The notes under the pieces: generated by a model
Seen by the model: the letters and a program-made list of their open reading frames with translations, nothing else
What the model was told of the DNA's origin: nothing
Databases searched by the model: none
Shown here: positions 35,106 through 44,041 of the stretch, in pieces
How positions within the stretch are numbered: the first letter of the stretch is position 1
How the letters are laid out: each line of letters opens with the position of its first letter
Translations under genes and position numbers: made by a program
Assembly (NCBI RefSeq): GCF_000826085.1
Contig: NZ_CCYM01000002.1
Span: 62,001 to 126,000, forward strand
Origin: Nigerium massiliense
GTDB lineage: Bacteria > Actinomycetota > Actinomycetes > Propionibacteriales > Propionibacteriaceae
Direction of reading: 5' to 3'
DNA length: 64,000 bases

Positions 35106-36722
35106 TCAGTACGCGGGCGGACGCCGATAGAGCCCGCGCAGCGCGGCGGTGGCGAGCCGCCGCCGGGGCCCGCCGAGCCAGCCGGCGTCCGCCAGCGCGG
35201 CCCGGGCGGCCAGCAGGCCCGCCGCCCCGTGCACTCCCCCGCCGGGATGGATCGCCGCGCTGCCCAGGAACAGCCCCTCGACGAACGTCCGGGGGCCGCC
35301 CAGCCCGGTGACGGGCCGCCAGAACGCCTGCTGGAAGAGCTGGTTCGTGCCGCCGGCGAGGGCGCCGTCCCCGAGGTTCGCGTCGGCGGCGTGCAGGTCG
35401 TCGGGGGTCTGCGCCCACCGGTCGAGCACCGCGTCCCGCCAGCCGGGCGCGAGGCGGTCGAGCATCTCCTCGCAGCGCCGCACCGCCTCCTCCGACGCCC
35501 CCGAACCGGCCCCGCGCGGCAGGCGGGTGTAGAGCCACAGCGACTCGGTCCCCGCGGGCGAGCGGCTGGGATCGGCGGTCGTCATCTGCCCCACGAGGGC
35601 GAACGGGCGCCCCGGCGACCTTCCGGTCGCAACGTCGTCCGACCAGCGAGCCAGGCTGTCGGCGTCCAGGCCGGCGTGGACGACGGGAGCCGTCCGGGCG
35701 CCGGCGGCCGTCCAGGGCAAAGGGGCCGCCAGCCGCCAGTTGAGTTTGAGCGTCGGCGGGTCCCAGCGGAAGCGGTCGAGCCGCGCGCGTAGCCCGGCCG
35801 GAACGACGCCGGGCGCGAGCAGCCGGTCGTAGAGGTCGGGGGCGCTGGTGTCGCAGATGACGGCCCGTCGCGCGCGCAGCGTCCCGCCGCCGCGCAGCCG
35901 GACGCCGATCGCCCGGCCGCCGCGGACGTCCACCCGCTCCACCGGCGACGACAGCCGCACCCGCGCCCCGGACGCCTCCGCGCGGCGCACCAGCGCCCGC
36001 GCGAGCTCTCCCGCGCCGCCGACGGGCGCGGGGAAGCCGTAGGTCTGGGCGAGCATCGCCATGAGCCAGCCGAACAGCCCGCTGCCCGGGGACGTGAGCG
36101 GGATGTCGGCGTGCAGGGCGTTGCCGGCGAGCAGGTCGGCGGCGCGGCGTCCGCCGAAACGCTCGCGGGTGAACGCCTCGAGCGGCAGGGCGAGCATCCG
36201 GGCGAAGTCGGGCGCGTCGCGCAGCCCGACCCGGCGCAGCAGGGCCAGCGCGGACGTCGTCGGGGGCCACTGGGTGAGCAGGGCGGCGAGCAGGGGCTCG
36301 CGGACGCGCTCGAACCCGGCCACCAGGCCGAGCCACGCGTCGCCGTCGCCGGGGTGGTCCGCCTCCAGGGTGGCGGCCGTCCGCGCCGGATCGCGCCACA
36401 GCACCGTCCCGACGCCGTCATCACTGGCGGCGACGTGGGCGACGACGGCGTCCCGTTCGGCCCAGCGCAGCCCGTGCGAGGTCAGGTCGAGCGAGGCCAG
36501 CGCCGGGGACGCCTTCGCCAGCGGGTAGAACGCGCTGTACTCGTCGAGCACCCAGCCGTCGACGCGGCGGGACGCGACCGCGCCGCCCGCCTTGTCCCGG
36601 GCCTCGCAGACCACGACGTCCCACCCCGCATCGGCGAGCAGCGTCGCCGCGACCAGCCCGTGGTGGCCCCCGCCGACGACGACGGCGTCGACGGTCTCAG
36701 CACGTCCGGGCGCGGTGGTCAT
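35106..36722 (-). CDS. phytoene desaturase-like NAD(P)/FAD-dependent oxidoreductase
   Basis: A 538-aa CrtI-type flavoprotein. The N-terminal dinucleotide-binding motif is VVVGGGHHGLVAATLLADAG, followed by the family KAGGAVASRR-like segment. The C-terminal FAD block is LFLGSAAIHPGGGVHGAAG. This group includes carotenoid desaturases and many uncharacterised oxidoreductases (RetSat/PYROXD2-like). No carotenoid genes accompany it, so a pigment role is not supported. The ATG at 36722 is preferred over a TTG four codons earlier. Confidence 0.85.
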   Translation of the reverse strand: MTTAPGRAETVDAVVVGGGHHGLVAATLLADAGWDVVVCEARDKAGGAVASRRVDGWVLDEYSAFYPLAKASPALASLDLTSHGLRWAERDAVVAHVAASDDGVGTVLWRDPARTAATLEADHPGDGDAWLGLVAGFERVREPLLAALLTQWPPTTSALALLRRVGLRDAPDFARMLALPLEAFTRERFGGRRAADLLAGNALHADIPLTSPGSGLFGWLMAMLAQTYGFPAPVGGAGELARALVRRAEASGARVRLSSPVERVDVRGGRAIGVRLRGGGTLRARRAVICDTSAPDLYDRLLAPGVVPAGLRARLDRFRWDPPTLKLNWRLAAPLPWTAAGARTAPVVHAGLDADSLARWSDDVATGRSPGRPFALVGQMTTADPSRSPAGTESLWLYTRLPRGAGSGASEEAVRRCEEMLDRLAPGWRDAVLDRWAQTPDDLHAADANLGDGALAGGTNQLFQQAFWRPVTGLGGPRTFVEGLFLGSAAIHPGGGVHGAAGLLAARAALADAGWLGGPRRRLATAALRGLYRRPPAY

Positions 36723-36830
36723 GCCCCCATGCAACCACGCTGGACGAGCCCGGCGTCCCCCTGCCTTCGCCCGGCCCGCGGGCGCCCCACCCGTCCCGGT
36801 CCCCGTCAGGCGTCGACGCCGCCCTCACGC

Positions 36831-37517
36831 TCAGCCGAGCGGGACCGCGTCCACCAGGGTCAGCACGCCGTTGGCGACGGTGAACTTCCAGTCCCAGCCG
36901 GCGAAGGACAGCCCGTACACCCGCTCGGGATCGTGGTGGTACTGCGGCCGCGGATCCTGGGCCAGGACGCCGCGCAGCGCCTCGGCGCGCTCCCCACCGA
37001 GGTTGCCCAGCAGGCCCGTGGGGTCGGCGACGTCGAGCCGTTCCCCGGCGCGCTCGGCGGTGAACCCGAGAGTGGCGTCGGCGTGGATGTCCCCGGCGAC
37101 GTAGGGCTTGATGTCGAGGATGGGCGTGCCGTCCATGAGGTCGGCGCCCCGCACCCACAGCACCGGGCCGGGCCCTCCGTCCAGATCGACGCGCTCCAGG
37201 TGCACCGAGGAGAGCCCGATCGGGTTGGGCCGGTTCGGAGACCGCGTCGCGAACACCCCCATCCGCCGGTTCCCGCGCAGCCGCGGCGGGCGGACGGTCG
37301 GCGACCAGGCGTCCCGGCGCGACGCGGAGAACACCCAGAGCAGCCACAGGTGTGAGAAGCCGTCCAGGCCGCGGACGGCGTCCGGGTCGCGGAACTCCGG
37401 CTCGAACACCACGCGCGCCTCCAGCTGCGGCACCAGACCGCTCTGGCGGGGGATGCCGAACTTCGCGGGGAAGTCCGTGCGGATGTGAGCGATCGCGCGC
37501 AGGGTCAGGGAGTCCAC
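36831..37517 (-). CDS. trmO: tRNA (N6-threonylcarbamoyladenosine(37)-N6)-methyltransferase TrmO family
   Basis: A 228-aa TsaA/YaeB (TrmO) protein. It methylates t6A37 of ACY-decoding tRNAs with SAM. Family blocks visible are HIRTDFPAKFGIPRQSGL, LDGFSHLWLLWVF, GVFATRSPNRPNPIGLSSV and the domain-ending DGTPILDIKPYV. A C-terminal extension of about 80 residues includes DPRPQYHHDPERVYGLSF, as in full-length YaeB. The GTG at 37517 is chosen from the family N-terminus; another GTG nine codons upstream is possible. No partner genes are nearby. Confidence 0.88.
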   Translation of the reverse strand: MDSLTLRAIAHIRTDFPAKFGIPRQSGLVPQLEARVVFEPEFRDPDAVRGLDGFSHLWLLWVFSASRRDAWSPTVRPPRLRGNRRMGVFATRSPNRPNPIGLSSVHLERVDLDGGPGPVLWVRGADLMDGTPILDIKPYVAGDIHADATLGFTAERAGERLDVADPTGLLGNLGGERAEALRGVLAQDPRPQYHHDPERVYGLSFAGWDWKFTVANGVLTLVDAVPLG

Positions 37518-37613
37518 GCAGCGAGGGTAACCACCGTTCTGCACAGCGGACGGCGGGGCTAGGCTGGCGCCGGTTGTGTTCTGGCCGCGGTCGAGTCAAG
37601 GAGCCCCGCACCG

Positions 37614-38795
37614 ATGTCCCGATTTCTCATGGCGACCGTCCCCGCCTACGGCGTTGCGAACCCGTCCTTCCCGTTCACCCGCGCGCTGACTGCCGCCGGT
37701 CACGAGGTCGACTACCTGCTCACCGAAGGCTTCCGCGGCAAGGTGGAACAGTGCGGCGCGCGGCTGATCCCCTACGGCGCGCCGCTCGGCGACAAGGTGA
37801 TCAGCACCCCGAAGATGCTGCCCGCCTTCCGGCACCTCTTCGCCGGCATGAACGACGGCATCCGCCGCTTCGGCAACCGCTACGACGCCGTCATCGCCGG
37901 CTTCAACCCGTCGTTCAAGCAGGTGCAGCGCGAGCTCGACGTCCCGATGATCCTGCTCTCCCCGGTGTTCCTGCAGAACGAGCGGGTGCTCGACCATCTG
38001 TTGTCGATCTGCACCGAGATCCCCGGACCGATGCGCAGCCTCATGGGACGCCGATGGCTCCGCCGGGCGCTGATGTCGGTCATCGGGCCGCTGGTGATGG
38101 ACGCCCGCCCCGAGGACTTCTTCGACCTCGTCGGGGCGGTCTCGGACACGCTCAACATCACCCCGGCCAGCCGCTCCTACCAGCCCTTCCCCGACGACTT
38201 CGACCCGGCGACCACCGTGTTCGCCGGCCCGACCACGACCATCTCGGCGCCCGACGACACCTTCCCGCTCGACCGCGTCGCCTCGCACGACGGCCCGGTC
38301 GTCTACGCGACGCTGGGCACGGTGTTCAACGGCTGGCTGCCGTACTTCCGCATCATCGCGGACGCCTTCGCCGGCACCGACGCCCTCGTCGTCCTGACCA
38401 CCGGCAGCCGCGAGCACCTCGCGGAACTGGAGGCCGGCGGCGGGTTCCCCGACAACGTCATCGCCCGTTCGTTCGTCCCGCAGTCAGAGATCCTCGCCCA
38501 CGCGGACGTCTGCTTCACCCACGGAGGCTTCGGCAGCGCGACGGACGCCGTGGCAGCCACGATTCCGATCCTGACCCCGATGGGCGCCGACCAGTTCTTC
38601 AACGCCTACCGCATCCAAGAGCTGGGCGCCGGGCGCGTCCTGGCGAAGAAGGACTTCTCCGTGCCGACCGTGCGGGCCGCGTTCGACAAGGCGATGACCG
38701 AGGGGCCGTCCACGGGGCTGCTCGAGCTGCGGCACTCCTTCCGGACGGCCCCCGGCCCCGACGGCGCAGTGCGCGCCATCGAGGCCGTCCTGTAG
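37614..38795 (+). CDS. MGT-type glycosyltransferase (GT1 family)
   Basis: A 393-aa GT-B fold glycosyltransferase of the macrolide/UDP-glucosyl transferase type. The C-terminal donor-binding signature is clear: FVPQSEILAHADVCFTHGGF followed by PMGADQFFNA. The N-terminal acceptor domain begins MATVPAYGVANPSFPFTRAL. AAGGAG lies 10 nt before the ATG. Such enzymes glycosylate lipids, carotenoids or small molecules, sometimes as detoxification. Neighbours give no clue to the acceptor. Confidence 0.85.
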   Translation: MSRFLMATVPAYGVANPSFPFTRALTAAGHEVDYLLTEGFRGKVEQCGARLIPYGAPLGDKVISTPKMLPAFRHLFAGMNDGIRRFGNRYDAVIAGFNPSFKQVQRELDVPMILLSPVFLQNERVLDHLLSICTEIPGPMRSLMGRRWLRRALMSVIGPLVMDARPEDFFDLVGAVSDTLNITPASRSYQPFPDDFDPATTVFAGPTTTISAPDDTFPLDRVASHDGPVVYATLGTVFNGWLPYFRIIADAFAGTDALVVLTTGSREHLAELEAGGGFPDNVIARSFVPQSEILAHADVCFTHGGFGSATDAVAATIPILTPMGADQFFNAYRIQELGAGRVLAKKDFSVPTVRAAFDKAMTEGPSTGLLELRHSFRTAPGPDGAVRAIEAVL

Positions 38796-38892
38796 CCGCG
38801 CCGGGCGGACGTCCGCATCTCTATAGAGTCGTGATGCCGCGCGCACCCCGCGAGGTGTGTCGGACCGGGGCGTCCGTTGGAAGAGTGGGGGC

Positions 38893-39801
38893 ATGAACGA
38901 TCTCAACGATGTGTCCAAGAACGCCGAGAAGCTCGTCAACTCCGACGAGGGTGGTTTCGTGGCCCAGACGCAGGACCCGCCCGGCTGGACCGGGCAGATG
39001 AACCCTGTGCCCGATCACGGGGAGGAGACGTACGTCGGCTCCGGCAAGCTCGCCGGGCTCAAGGCTCTGATCACGGGCGGCGACTCGGGCATCGGCCGCG
39101 CGGTCGCGATCGCGTACGCGCGCGAGGGCGCCGACGTCGCGCTGTCCTACCTGGACGAGGAGTCCGCCGACGCCGAGGACACCAAGGCGTGGGTCGAGAA
39201 GGCCGGGCGCGCGTGCGTCCTGGTGCCCGGCGACCTCCGCGACGAGGACGTCGCCCGCGGCGTCGTCCGGGACGCGGTCGAGAAGCTCGGCGGCCTCGAC
39301 ATCGTCGTGAACAACGCCGGCGCGCAGTGGGCCCGTCGCCCCAACGGCCTGGCCGACCTGAAGACCGACGAGATGGACCGCATCTTCAAGACCAACCTCT
39401 ACGCCCTGTTCTGGGTGACCCAGGAGGCCATCCCCCATCTGAAGGAGGGCTCCTCGATCATCAACGTGAGCTCGATCCAGGCCTACGACCCCTCGGAGGC
39501 GCTGGTGGACTACGCCGCCACGAAGGCCGCCATCAACAACTTCACGGTGAACATGGCCCAGCAGGTCGGCGAGAAGGGCATCCGTGTCAACGCGGTCGCT
39601 CCCGGGCCGATCTGGACGCCGCTGCAGCCCGCCACCAAGGAGGGCGAGGCGATGGAGTCGTTCGGCGCCGACGCCCCGCTGGGGCGTCCGGGTCAGCCGT
39701 CCGAGCTGGCCGGCGCGTTCGTGTTCCTGGCCTCGCCGCGGGACGCGTCCTACGTCTCCGGCACTGTGATCGGTGTCACCGGGGGCAAGCCCGTCTTCTG
39801 A
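38893..39801 (+). CDS. SDR family oxidoreductase
   Basis: A 302-aa classical short-chain dehydrogenase with an N-terminal extension of about 50 residues (QTQDPPGWTGQMNPVPDHGE), as in the YhdF/YghA group often annotated as glucose or aldehyde dehydrogenases. The cofactor motif TGGDSGIGR is near residue 58, NNAG near 137, catalytic Ser in INVSSIQA and YAATK near 205. The NADPH/NADH preference cannot be decided. The extended frame upstream of the ATG at 38893 has no signal. Two tandem hairpins end the transcript. Confidence 0.9.
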   Translation: MNDLNDVSKNAEKLVNSDEGGFVAQTQDPPGWTGQMNPVPDHGEETYVGSGKLAGLKALITGGDSGIGRAVAIAYAREGADVALSYLDEESADAEDTKAWVEKAGRACVLVPGDLRDEDVARGVVRDAVEKLGGLDIVVNNAGAQWARRPNGLADLKTDEMDRIFKTNLYALFWVTQEAIPHLKEGSSIINVSSIQAYDPSEALVDYAATKAAINNFTVNMAQQVGEKGIRVNAVAPGPIWTPLQPATKEGEAMESFGADAPLGRPGQPSELAGAFVFLASPRDASYVSGTVIGVTGGKPVF

Positions 39802-39839
39802 TCACCCCCTCGCGCGACCTCCGGCGCGACCGGGGGTGA
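39802..39839 (+). terminator. first terminator hairpin after the SDR gene
   Basis: Starts right after the stop codon: TCACCCCC (39802-39809) pairs with GGGGGTGA (39832-39839), with an inner TCGCG/CGCGA extension. It is followed 10 bp later by a second, stronger hairpin. Confidence 0.5.
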
Positions 39840-39849
39840 GAGAGGCCAG

Positions 39850-39877
39850 GGCCCCGGCGTCTTCGGACGCCGGGGCC
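39850..39877. terminator. strong hairpin with TTCG loop between the SDR and TetR genes
   Basis: A perfect 12-bp stem (39850-39861 with 39866-39877) closed by a TTCG tetraloop, lying between convergent genes. It probably serves both directions. Confidence 0.75.
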
Positions 39878-39912
39878 TCGTCATGCCCGGGGACGATCGC
39901 GCCGGCGGAGCG

Positions 39913-40479
39913 TCACGGCACGAGGCGGTCGAGCGTTCGCTCGAGGCACGACGCCCCTGCTTCGGGGGTTATCGCCCCCACCAAGACGTTCTGGGTCGCG
40001 CCGTCGGACAGGCAGAGCAGCGTCTGGGCCTCGGCGTCCGGGTCGGGCAGGCCGGGGGCGACCTCGCCGAGCAGCCGGGTGATCTCGCGGAGGGCGCCGG
40101 CCTTGGTCTCGGCGAGGAGGTCGCCGATCACGGGGTCGCCGATCCCGGCGGTGACGAACGCGTAGAACACCCCGACCCCCTCTCGCGACGTCCCGGCCTG
40201 CCGGATCGGCTGGCACAGCAGGTCGAGCAGCTTCGCGCGCGCGTCCGCGGACCCGGCCGCCGCGACGTGGACGCGCTCGGCGACGTCGATGAGGTGGGCG
40301 GCGGCCGCGCGGACCAGGTCTGTCTTGGTGGCGAAGTAGTGCTGGACGCGGCCGGCGGACACGCCCGCCTCCGCGGCGACGACCCGCACGCTCACCGCGG
40401 CCATCCCCTGCACCGCGATGACGCGCAGCACCGCGTCCAGGATCTCGGCCCGCTTGGCCCCCCGCTCGTCCATGCTCAC
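39913..40479 (-). CDS. TetR/AcrR family transcriptional regulator
   Basis: A 188-aa TetR regulator. The N-terminal helix-turn-helix (RAEILDAVLRVIAVQG, then AAEAGVSAGRVQHYFATK) is clear and the ligand domain is variable. The GTG at 40479 follows AAGG by 8 nt; the ATG two codons later is an alternative. It is divergent from an alpha/beta hydrolase gene, and a double palindrome (40495-40531) fills the shared promoter region. It most likely represses itself and that hydrolase. The ligand may be the hydrolase substrate (inference). Confidence 0.9.
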   Translation of the reverse strand: MSMDERGAKRAEILDAVLRVIAVQGMAAVSVRVVAAEAGVSAGRVQHYFATKTDLVRAAAAHLIDVAERVHVAAAGSADARAKLLDLLCQPIRQAGTSREGVGVFYAFVTAGIGDPVIGDLLAETKAGALREITRLLGEVAPGLPDPDAEAQTLLCLSDGATQNVLVGAITPEAGASCLERTLDRLVP

Positions 40480-40481
40480 GG

Positions 40482-40531
40482 TTGACACCTTAGCAATACA
40501 GTCGTATCGTCCAGATCGATACGACTGTATT
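40482..40531. promoter_or_regulatory. TetR operator (large palindrome of two half-palindromes) over the hydrolase promoter
   Basis: Perfect 15-bp arms (40495-40509 and 40517-40531) are separated by 7 bp. Each arm contains a 12-bp palindromic site, ATACAGTCGTAT (40496-40507) and ATACGACTGTAT (40519-40530), pattern ATAC-nnnn-GTAT, so two TetR dimers may bind. On the plus strand TTGACA (40482-40487) and TATCGT (40505-40510), spaced 17 bp, make a promoter whose -10 lies in the first site. Confidence 0.8.
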
Positions 40532-40541
40532 GGAGGGTGTG

Positions 40542-41537
40542 ATGAGCACACCGAAGGCATCCAGGCCGCGTCGGCTCCGCGCCGTCGTAGGAGTCCTCGC
40601 GCTGGCACTGTTGTCCGCGCTGCTGGCCGAGAAGGTGGCCGTCATCCTCAACCCGGAACCAGCGGTCGGGCACTGGAAATCCGACGAGGGCCAGCGCCGC
40701 TACACCCGCGCGTACGACGAACTGATGGGCACGCTCCCCGCGCCCAGCGCGACCCGGGACGTGACGACGTCGTGGGGCACGATCCACGTCCTCCGCTGGG
40801 ACGGCTCGGCATCCGGCCCACCCGTGGTGCTCCTACCCGGGCACAGTTCCGGGGCGCCGATGTGGGCTGAGAACCTGCCCGGCTGGATCGGCCAGCGCAC
40901 CGTCTATGCGCTCGACCCCCTGGGCGACGCCGGCCTCAACAGCCAGCGGCTGCCGCTGCGCAGCGTGGACGACCAGGCCTCCTGGATCGACGAGACGCTC
41001 CGCGAGCTCGGCGTGAGCAGGGCCCACGTCGTGGGGCACAGCTTCGGCGGCGCCACCGCGGCGATCCTCGCGCTGCGGCGTCCAGACCGCGTCGCGACGC
41101 TGACGCTGCTCGAGCCCGTGTTCGCGATCCGGCCGGTGCCGGCGTCCACCTTCTTCTGGCTGACGCTGACGCAGTTGCCCGTCCCGCGCAGTTGGAAGGA
41201 CAGGGCATTCGCGGAGGTCGGCGGCACCACGGTCGCCGAGGTACAGCAACGGACCCCGATGACGGAGATGATCGACGCCGCTGCCGCGCACTACGCGACC
41301 GCGCTGCCACTGCCCCGCACCCTGAGCGACGACGAGTGGCGCAGCCTGCGCATGCCGGTGCGCGTCGACCTCGGCGGGAAGGCGTCGCTCAGCGGGGACG
41401 GCGCCGCGGACCGCATCCGCGCCCTCCTGCCCGGGGCGTCCGTCGTCGTCTGGCCGGACGCGACACACTCACTACCCATGCAGGAGAAGGACCGGCTCGA
41501 CCTCGAGCTGCTGGCCTTTTGGGCCGCCCATTCCTGA
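40542..41537 (+). CDS. alpha/beta hydrolase, membrane-anchored or exported
   Basis: A 331-aa alpha/beta hydrolase. The N-terminus has a basic start and one hydrophobic segment (about 13-33), a signal anchor or signal peptide without a lipobox. The nucleophile elbow is GHSFGG near residue 165, the oxyanion region LLPGHSSGAPMW, the acidic member lies in the MPVRVDLGGKA area, and the histidine is in DATHSLPMQ near 309. GGAGGG lies just before the ATG. It is probably controlled by the divergent TetR. The substrate is unknown. Confidence 0.87.
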   Translation: MSTPKASRPRRLRAVVGVLALALLSALLAEKVAVILNPEPAVGHWKSDEGQRRYTRAYDELMGTLPAPSATRDVTTSWGTIHVLRWDGSASGPPVVLLPGHSSGAPMWAENLPGWIGQRTVYALDPLGDAGLNSQRLPLRSVDDQASWIDETLRELGVSRAHVVGHSFGGATAAILALRRPDRVATLTLLEPVFAIRPVPASTFFWLTLTQLPVPRSWKDRAFAEVGGTTVAEVQQRTPMTEMIDAAAAHYATALPLPRTLSDDEWRSLRMPVRVDLGGKASLSGDGAADRIRALLPGASVVVWPDATHSLPMQEKDRLDLELLAFWAAHS

Positions 41538-41581
41538 CAGCCTTCCCCACGGCGGCGACGTACGGCCGGGCTGACCGGAGG

Positions 41582-41603
41582 CTTAACCGCCCGTTCACCT
41601 CTC
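41582..41603 (+). promoter_or_regulatory. PHO-box-like direct repeat upstream of the phytase-like gene
   Basis: Two adjacent 11-bp units, CTTAACCGCCC (41582-41592) and GTTCACCTCTC (41593-41603), resemble the actinobacterial PhoP repeat GTTCACCnnnn; the second has a perfect core and the first matches five of seven core positions. It lies about 95-115 bp upstream of the GTG of a secreted phytase-like gene, a fitting phosphate-starvation target. Confidence 0.5.
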
Positions 41604-41695
41604 CGCCTCCTGGATGAACGACGCACCGGCGAAGCTGACGGGGCATCCCTACCCCGAACCGATGCATCCCTATCCGGACCAATGGAGGATCTGAC

Positions 41696-43942
41696 GTGTT
41701 CCACGAGACCACCGGCCCCACTCGGGCCAAGCGCTGGACCGCCGCGCTGCTGACCGCCGGCGTGGTTGCCGTGCCCAGCATCGGGCTGTCGACGACGACC
41801 GCGGACGCCCACGGGCGCGACCACGGCCGGCACCACAGGCAGGAGCGCGTCTTCAACCGCGTCTCCACCTTCGGCGCCTACAGCAATGCTGCCGACCCGA
41901 CGAAGGAGGCGGTCTCGGAGATCTCGACCGTCACGAAGGACGGCCGCACCGCGATCTACACCGACGCCGCCGGCAAGCGCATCGGCTTCGTCGACATCAG
42001 CGACCCGAACCACCCGCGCGGCACCGGCACCGTCGCGGTGGACGGCGAGCCCACGTCCGTCTACGCGACCGCGCGCCACCTGATCGTCTGCGTCGACACC
42101 ACGACGGACTTCACCAAGCCCAGCGGCAAGATGATGGTCTTCGACCCGCGGACGCGCGTCCTGCTGCGCACCATCGACCTGGGCGGCCAGCCCGACTCGA
42201 TCGACGTGACCCCCAACGGCGACACCGCCGTCATCGCCATCGAGAACCAGCGCGACGAGGACGCGACCCCTGCGGGCGGCAAGAAGGGCGACCTGCCGCA
42301 ACTGCCCGGCGGCGAGCTCGCCGTCGTCTCCCTGCGGGGGCCGGTGTCGGGCTGGTCCGTCGAGCACGTCAACCTCGCGAACCTGCCGGGCATGGTCGCT
42401 CCGACCGATCCGGAGCCCGAGTACGTCAAGGTGTCCCCCGACGGACGCCGCGTCGCGGTGACCCTGCAGGAGAACAACCACGTCGCGATCGTCGACATCC
42501 GCTCCCGCAAGGTCGTCTCGTCGTTCTCCGCGGGCACGAACACGGTCACCGGCATCGACACGAAGAAGGACGGGGTCATCGACCCGACGGGCTCGATCAC
42601 GGACGTCCCCCGCGAGCCCGACTCCATCGGCTGGATCGACAACACCCACGTCGCCACCGCCAACGAGGGCGACTGGAAGGGCGGCACACGCGGCTGGACG
42701 ATCTTCGACTCCCGCAGCGGCAAGATCACCTGGGACGCCGGGAACTCCTTCGAGCGGTCCGCGATCGCCAACGGCCAGTGGAACGAAGACCGCGCCGCCA
42801 AGAAGGGCACCGAGCCCGAGGGCCTGGCCGTCGCCACCTACAAGGGCACCCGGTACGCGTTCGTCGGCTCCGAGCGGTCGAACTTCGTCAACGTCTACAA
42901 CGTCGAGAACCCGGCCAGGCCGCGGTTCGTGCAGATGCTGCCGTCCCTGCCCGGCCCCGAGGGCCTGCTGCCGATCCCGACGCGAGGGCTGTTCCTGGTG
43001 TCGTCCGAGACCGACGACCCGGAGACCGGCATCCGCGCGGGGATCCAGCTCTACCGGCTGGAGCGCGGCCCGGCCGACTACCCGCAGCTCACGTCGTCCA
43101 AGGGCATCGGCTGGGGCGCCCTGGGCGCGCTGTCGGCGTCCGGACGCCCCGGCGTCCTCTACACGACGACCGACTCGGCGTACAAGAACACCCGCATCCT
43201 GACCGTGGACGCCCGCCGTGCCCCGGCCGACATCGTCGCCCAACTGCCCGTCACCAAGGACGGCAAGCAGGCCAGCTACGACGCGGAGGGCATCTGGCAC
43301 AACCCCCGCGGCGGCTTCTGGCTCGGCGTCGAGGGCGCAACCGGCCCCGAGAACAAGCTGGTGCAGCTCGACGAGAAGGGCGCCGTGCTGAAGGAGGTCG
43401 CGCTGCCGGCGTCCTACACGGACAAGCTCAGCAAGCAAGGCATCGAGGGCATCACCGGCACCCCGGACGGCAAGACGCTCTACATCGCGATGCAGCGCGA
43501 GGCCAAGGGCGAAAAGGTGACCCGCATCGGCGCCTACGACGTCGCGTCGGGCGCGTTCACGTGGTGGGGCTACCCGCTGGAGGCCCCCTCGGCGAAGGGC
43601 GACTGGATCGGCCTGTCCGAGATCACGTGGGTCGGCAAGAACAAGCTGGCCGTCATCGAGCGCGACAAGCTGAGCGGGCCGGCCGCGAAGGTGAAGCGCC
43701 TCTACACCGTCACGCTCGACCAGCCGGGGGTGGCCGACGGCCAGCCGCTGCCGGTGCTGACGAAGAAGCTTGCCCACGACGTGCTGCCCGACCTGGCCAA
43801 GCCGAAGGGCTGGGTGCAGGAGAAGCTCGAGGGCATGACCGTCGACGAGCGCGGCGACGTCTATGTCATCACCGACAACGACGCCCTGCAGGACAACACC
43901 GGTGAGACGGTGTTCCTCAAGCTCGGACGCGTCTTCCGCTGA
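41696..43942 (+). CDS. secreted esterase-like phytase-family protein
   Basis: A 748-aa exported protein. A signal peptide (about 1-37, ending near TTTADAHG) precedes a His-rich patch (HGRDHGRHHRQE). The body is beta-propeller-like: an N-terminal part has repeat blocks such as GGQPDSIDVTPNGDTAVIA and YVKVSPDGRRVAVTLQENN. The C-terminal half has the phytase-like esterase pattern DAEGIWHNPRGGFWLGVEG and LEGMTVDERGDVYVITDND. The GTG at 41696 follows GGAGG by 7 nt. A PHO-box-like repeat lies upstream. Release of phosphate from organic esters is a reasonable guess, but the activity of this family is not settled. Confidence 0.85.
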   Translation: MFHETTGPTRAKRWTAALLTAGVVAVPSIGLSTTTADAHGRDHGRHHRQERVFNRVSTFGAYSNAADPTKEAVSEISTVTKDGRTAIYTDAAGKRIGFVDISDPNHPRGTGTVAVDGEPTSVYATARHLIVCVDTTTDFTKPSGKMMVFDPRTRVLLRTIDLGGQPDSIDVTPNGDTAVIAIENQRDEDATPAGGKKGDLPQLPGGELAVVSLRGPVSGWSVEHVNLANLPGMVAPTDPEPEYVKVSPDGRRVAVTLQENNHVAIVDIRSRKVVSSFSAGTNTVTGIDTKKDGVIDPTGSITDVPREPDSIGWIDNTHVATANEGDWKGGTRGWTIFDSRSGKITWDAGNSFERSAIANGQWNEDRAAKKGTEPEGLAVATYKGTRYAFVGSERSNFVNVYNVENPARPRFVQMLPSLPGPEGLLPIPTRGLFLVSSETDDPETGIRAGIQLYRLERGPADYPQLTSSKGIGWGALGALSASGRPGVLYTTTDSAYKNTRILTVDARRAPADIVAQLPVTKDGKQASYDAEGIWHNPRGGFWLGVEGATGPENKLVQLDEKGAVLKEVALPASYTDKLSKQGIEGITGTPDGKTLYIAMQREAKGEKVTRIGAYDVASGAFTWWGYPLEAPSAKGDWIGLSEITWVGKNKLAVIERDKLSGPAAKVKRLYTVTLDQPGVADGQPLPVLTKKLAHDVLPDLAKPKGWVQEKLEGMTVDERGDVYVITDNDALQDNTGETVFLKLGRVFR

Positions 43943-43952
43943 CCGATGCCGG

Positions 43953-43988
43953 ACGGCCCGGGTTCACCTCCGCGTGGGCCCGGGCCGT
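43953..43988. terminator. hairpin after the phytase-like gene
   Basis: A 10-bp GC stem (43953-43962 with 43979-43988) and a 16-nt loop lie between the phytase-like gene and the convergent 111-aa gene. It marks the left edge of the accessory segment. Confidence 0.5.
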
Positions 43989-44041
43989 TCCGCTGTCCGG
44001 AACCGCCACGTCCCGCGGCGGCGCGGGAGGCCAAGGGTGCA

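Noticed and set aside
35106..36722. Carotenoid biosynthesis role.
   Set aside because: No phytoene synthase or other carotenoid gene nearby and the sequence is equally like non-carotenoid oxidoreductases.
41291..43777. An 828-codon open frame antisense to the phytase-like gene.
   Set aside because: Arg/Gly/Val-rich, low-complexity product typical of the mirror frame of GC-rich genes; the plus-strand gene has a signal peptide, family motifs and ribosome binding site.
43943..44041. Possible attachment site matching the tRNA-Lys 3' end.
   Set aside because: Only an 8-bp GTGGGCCC match is present, within chance in GC-rich DNA.
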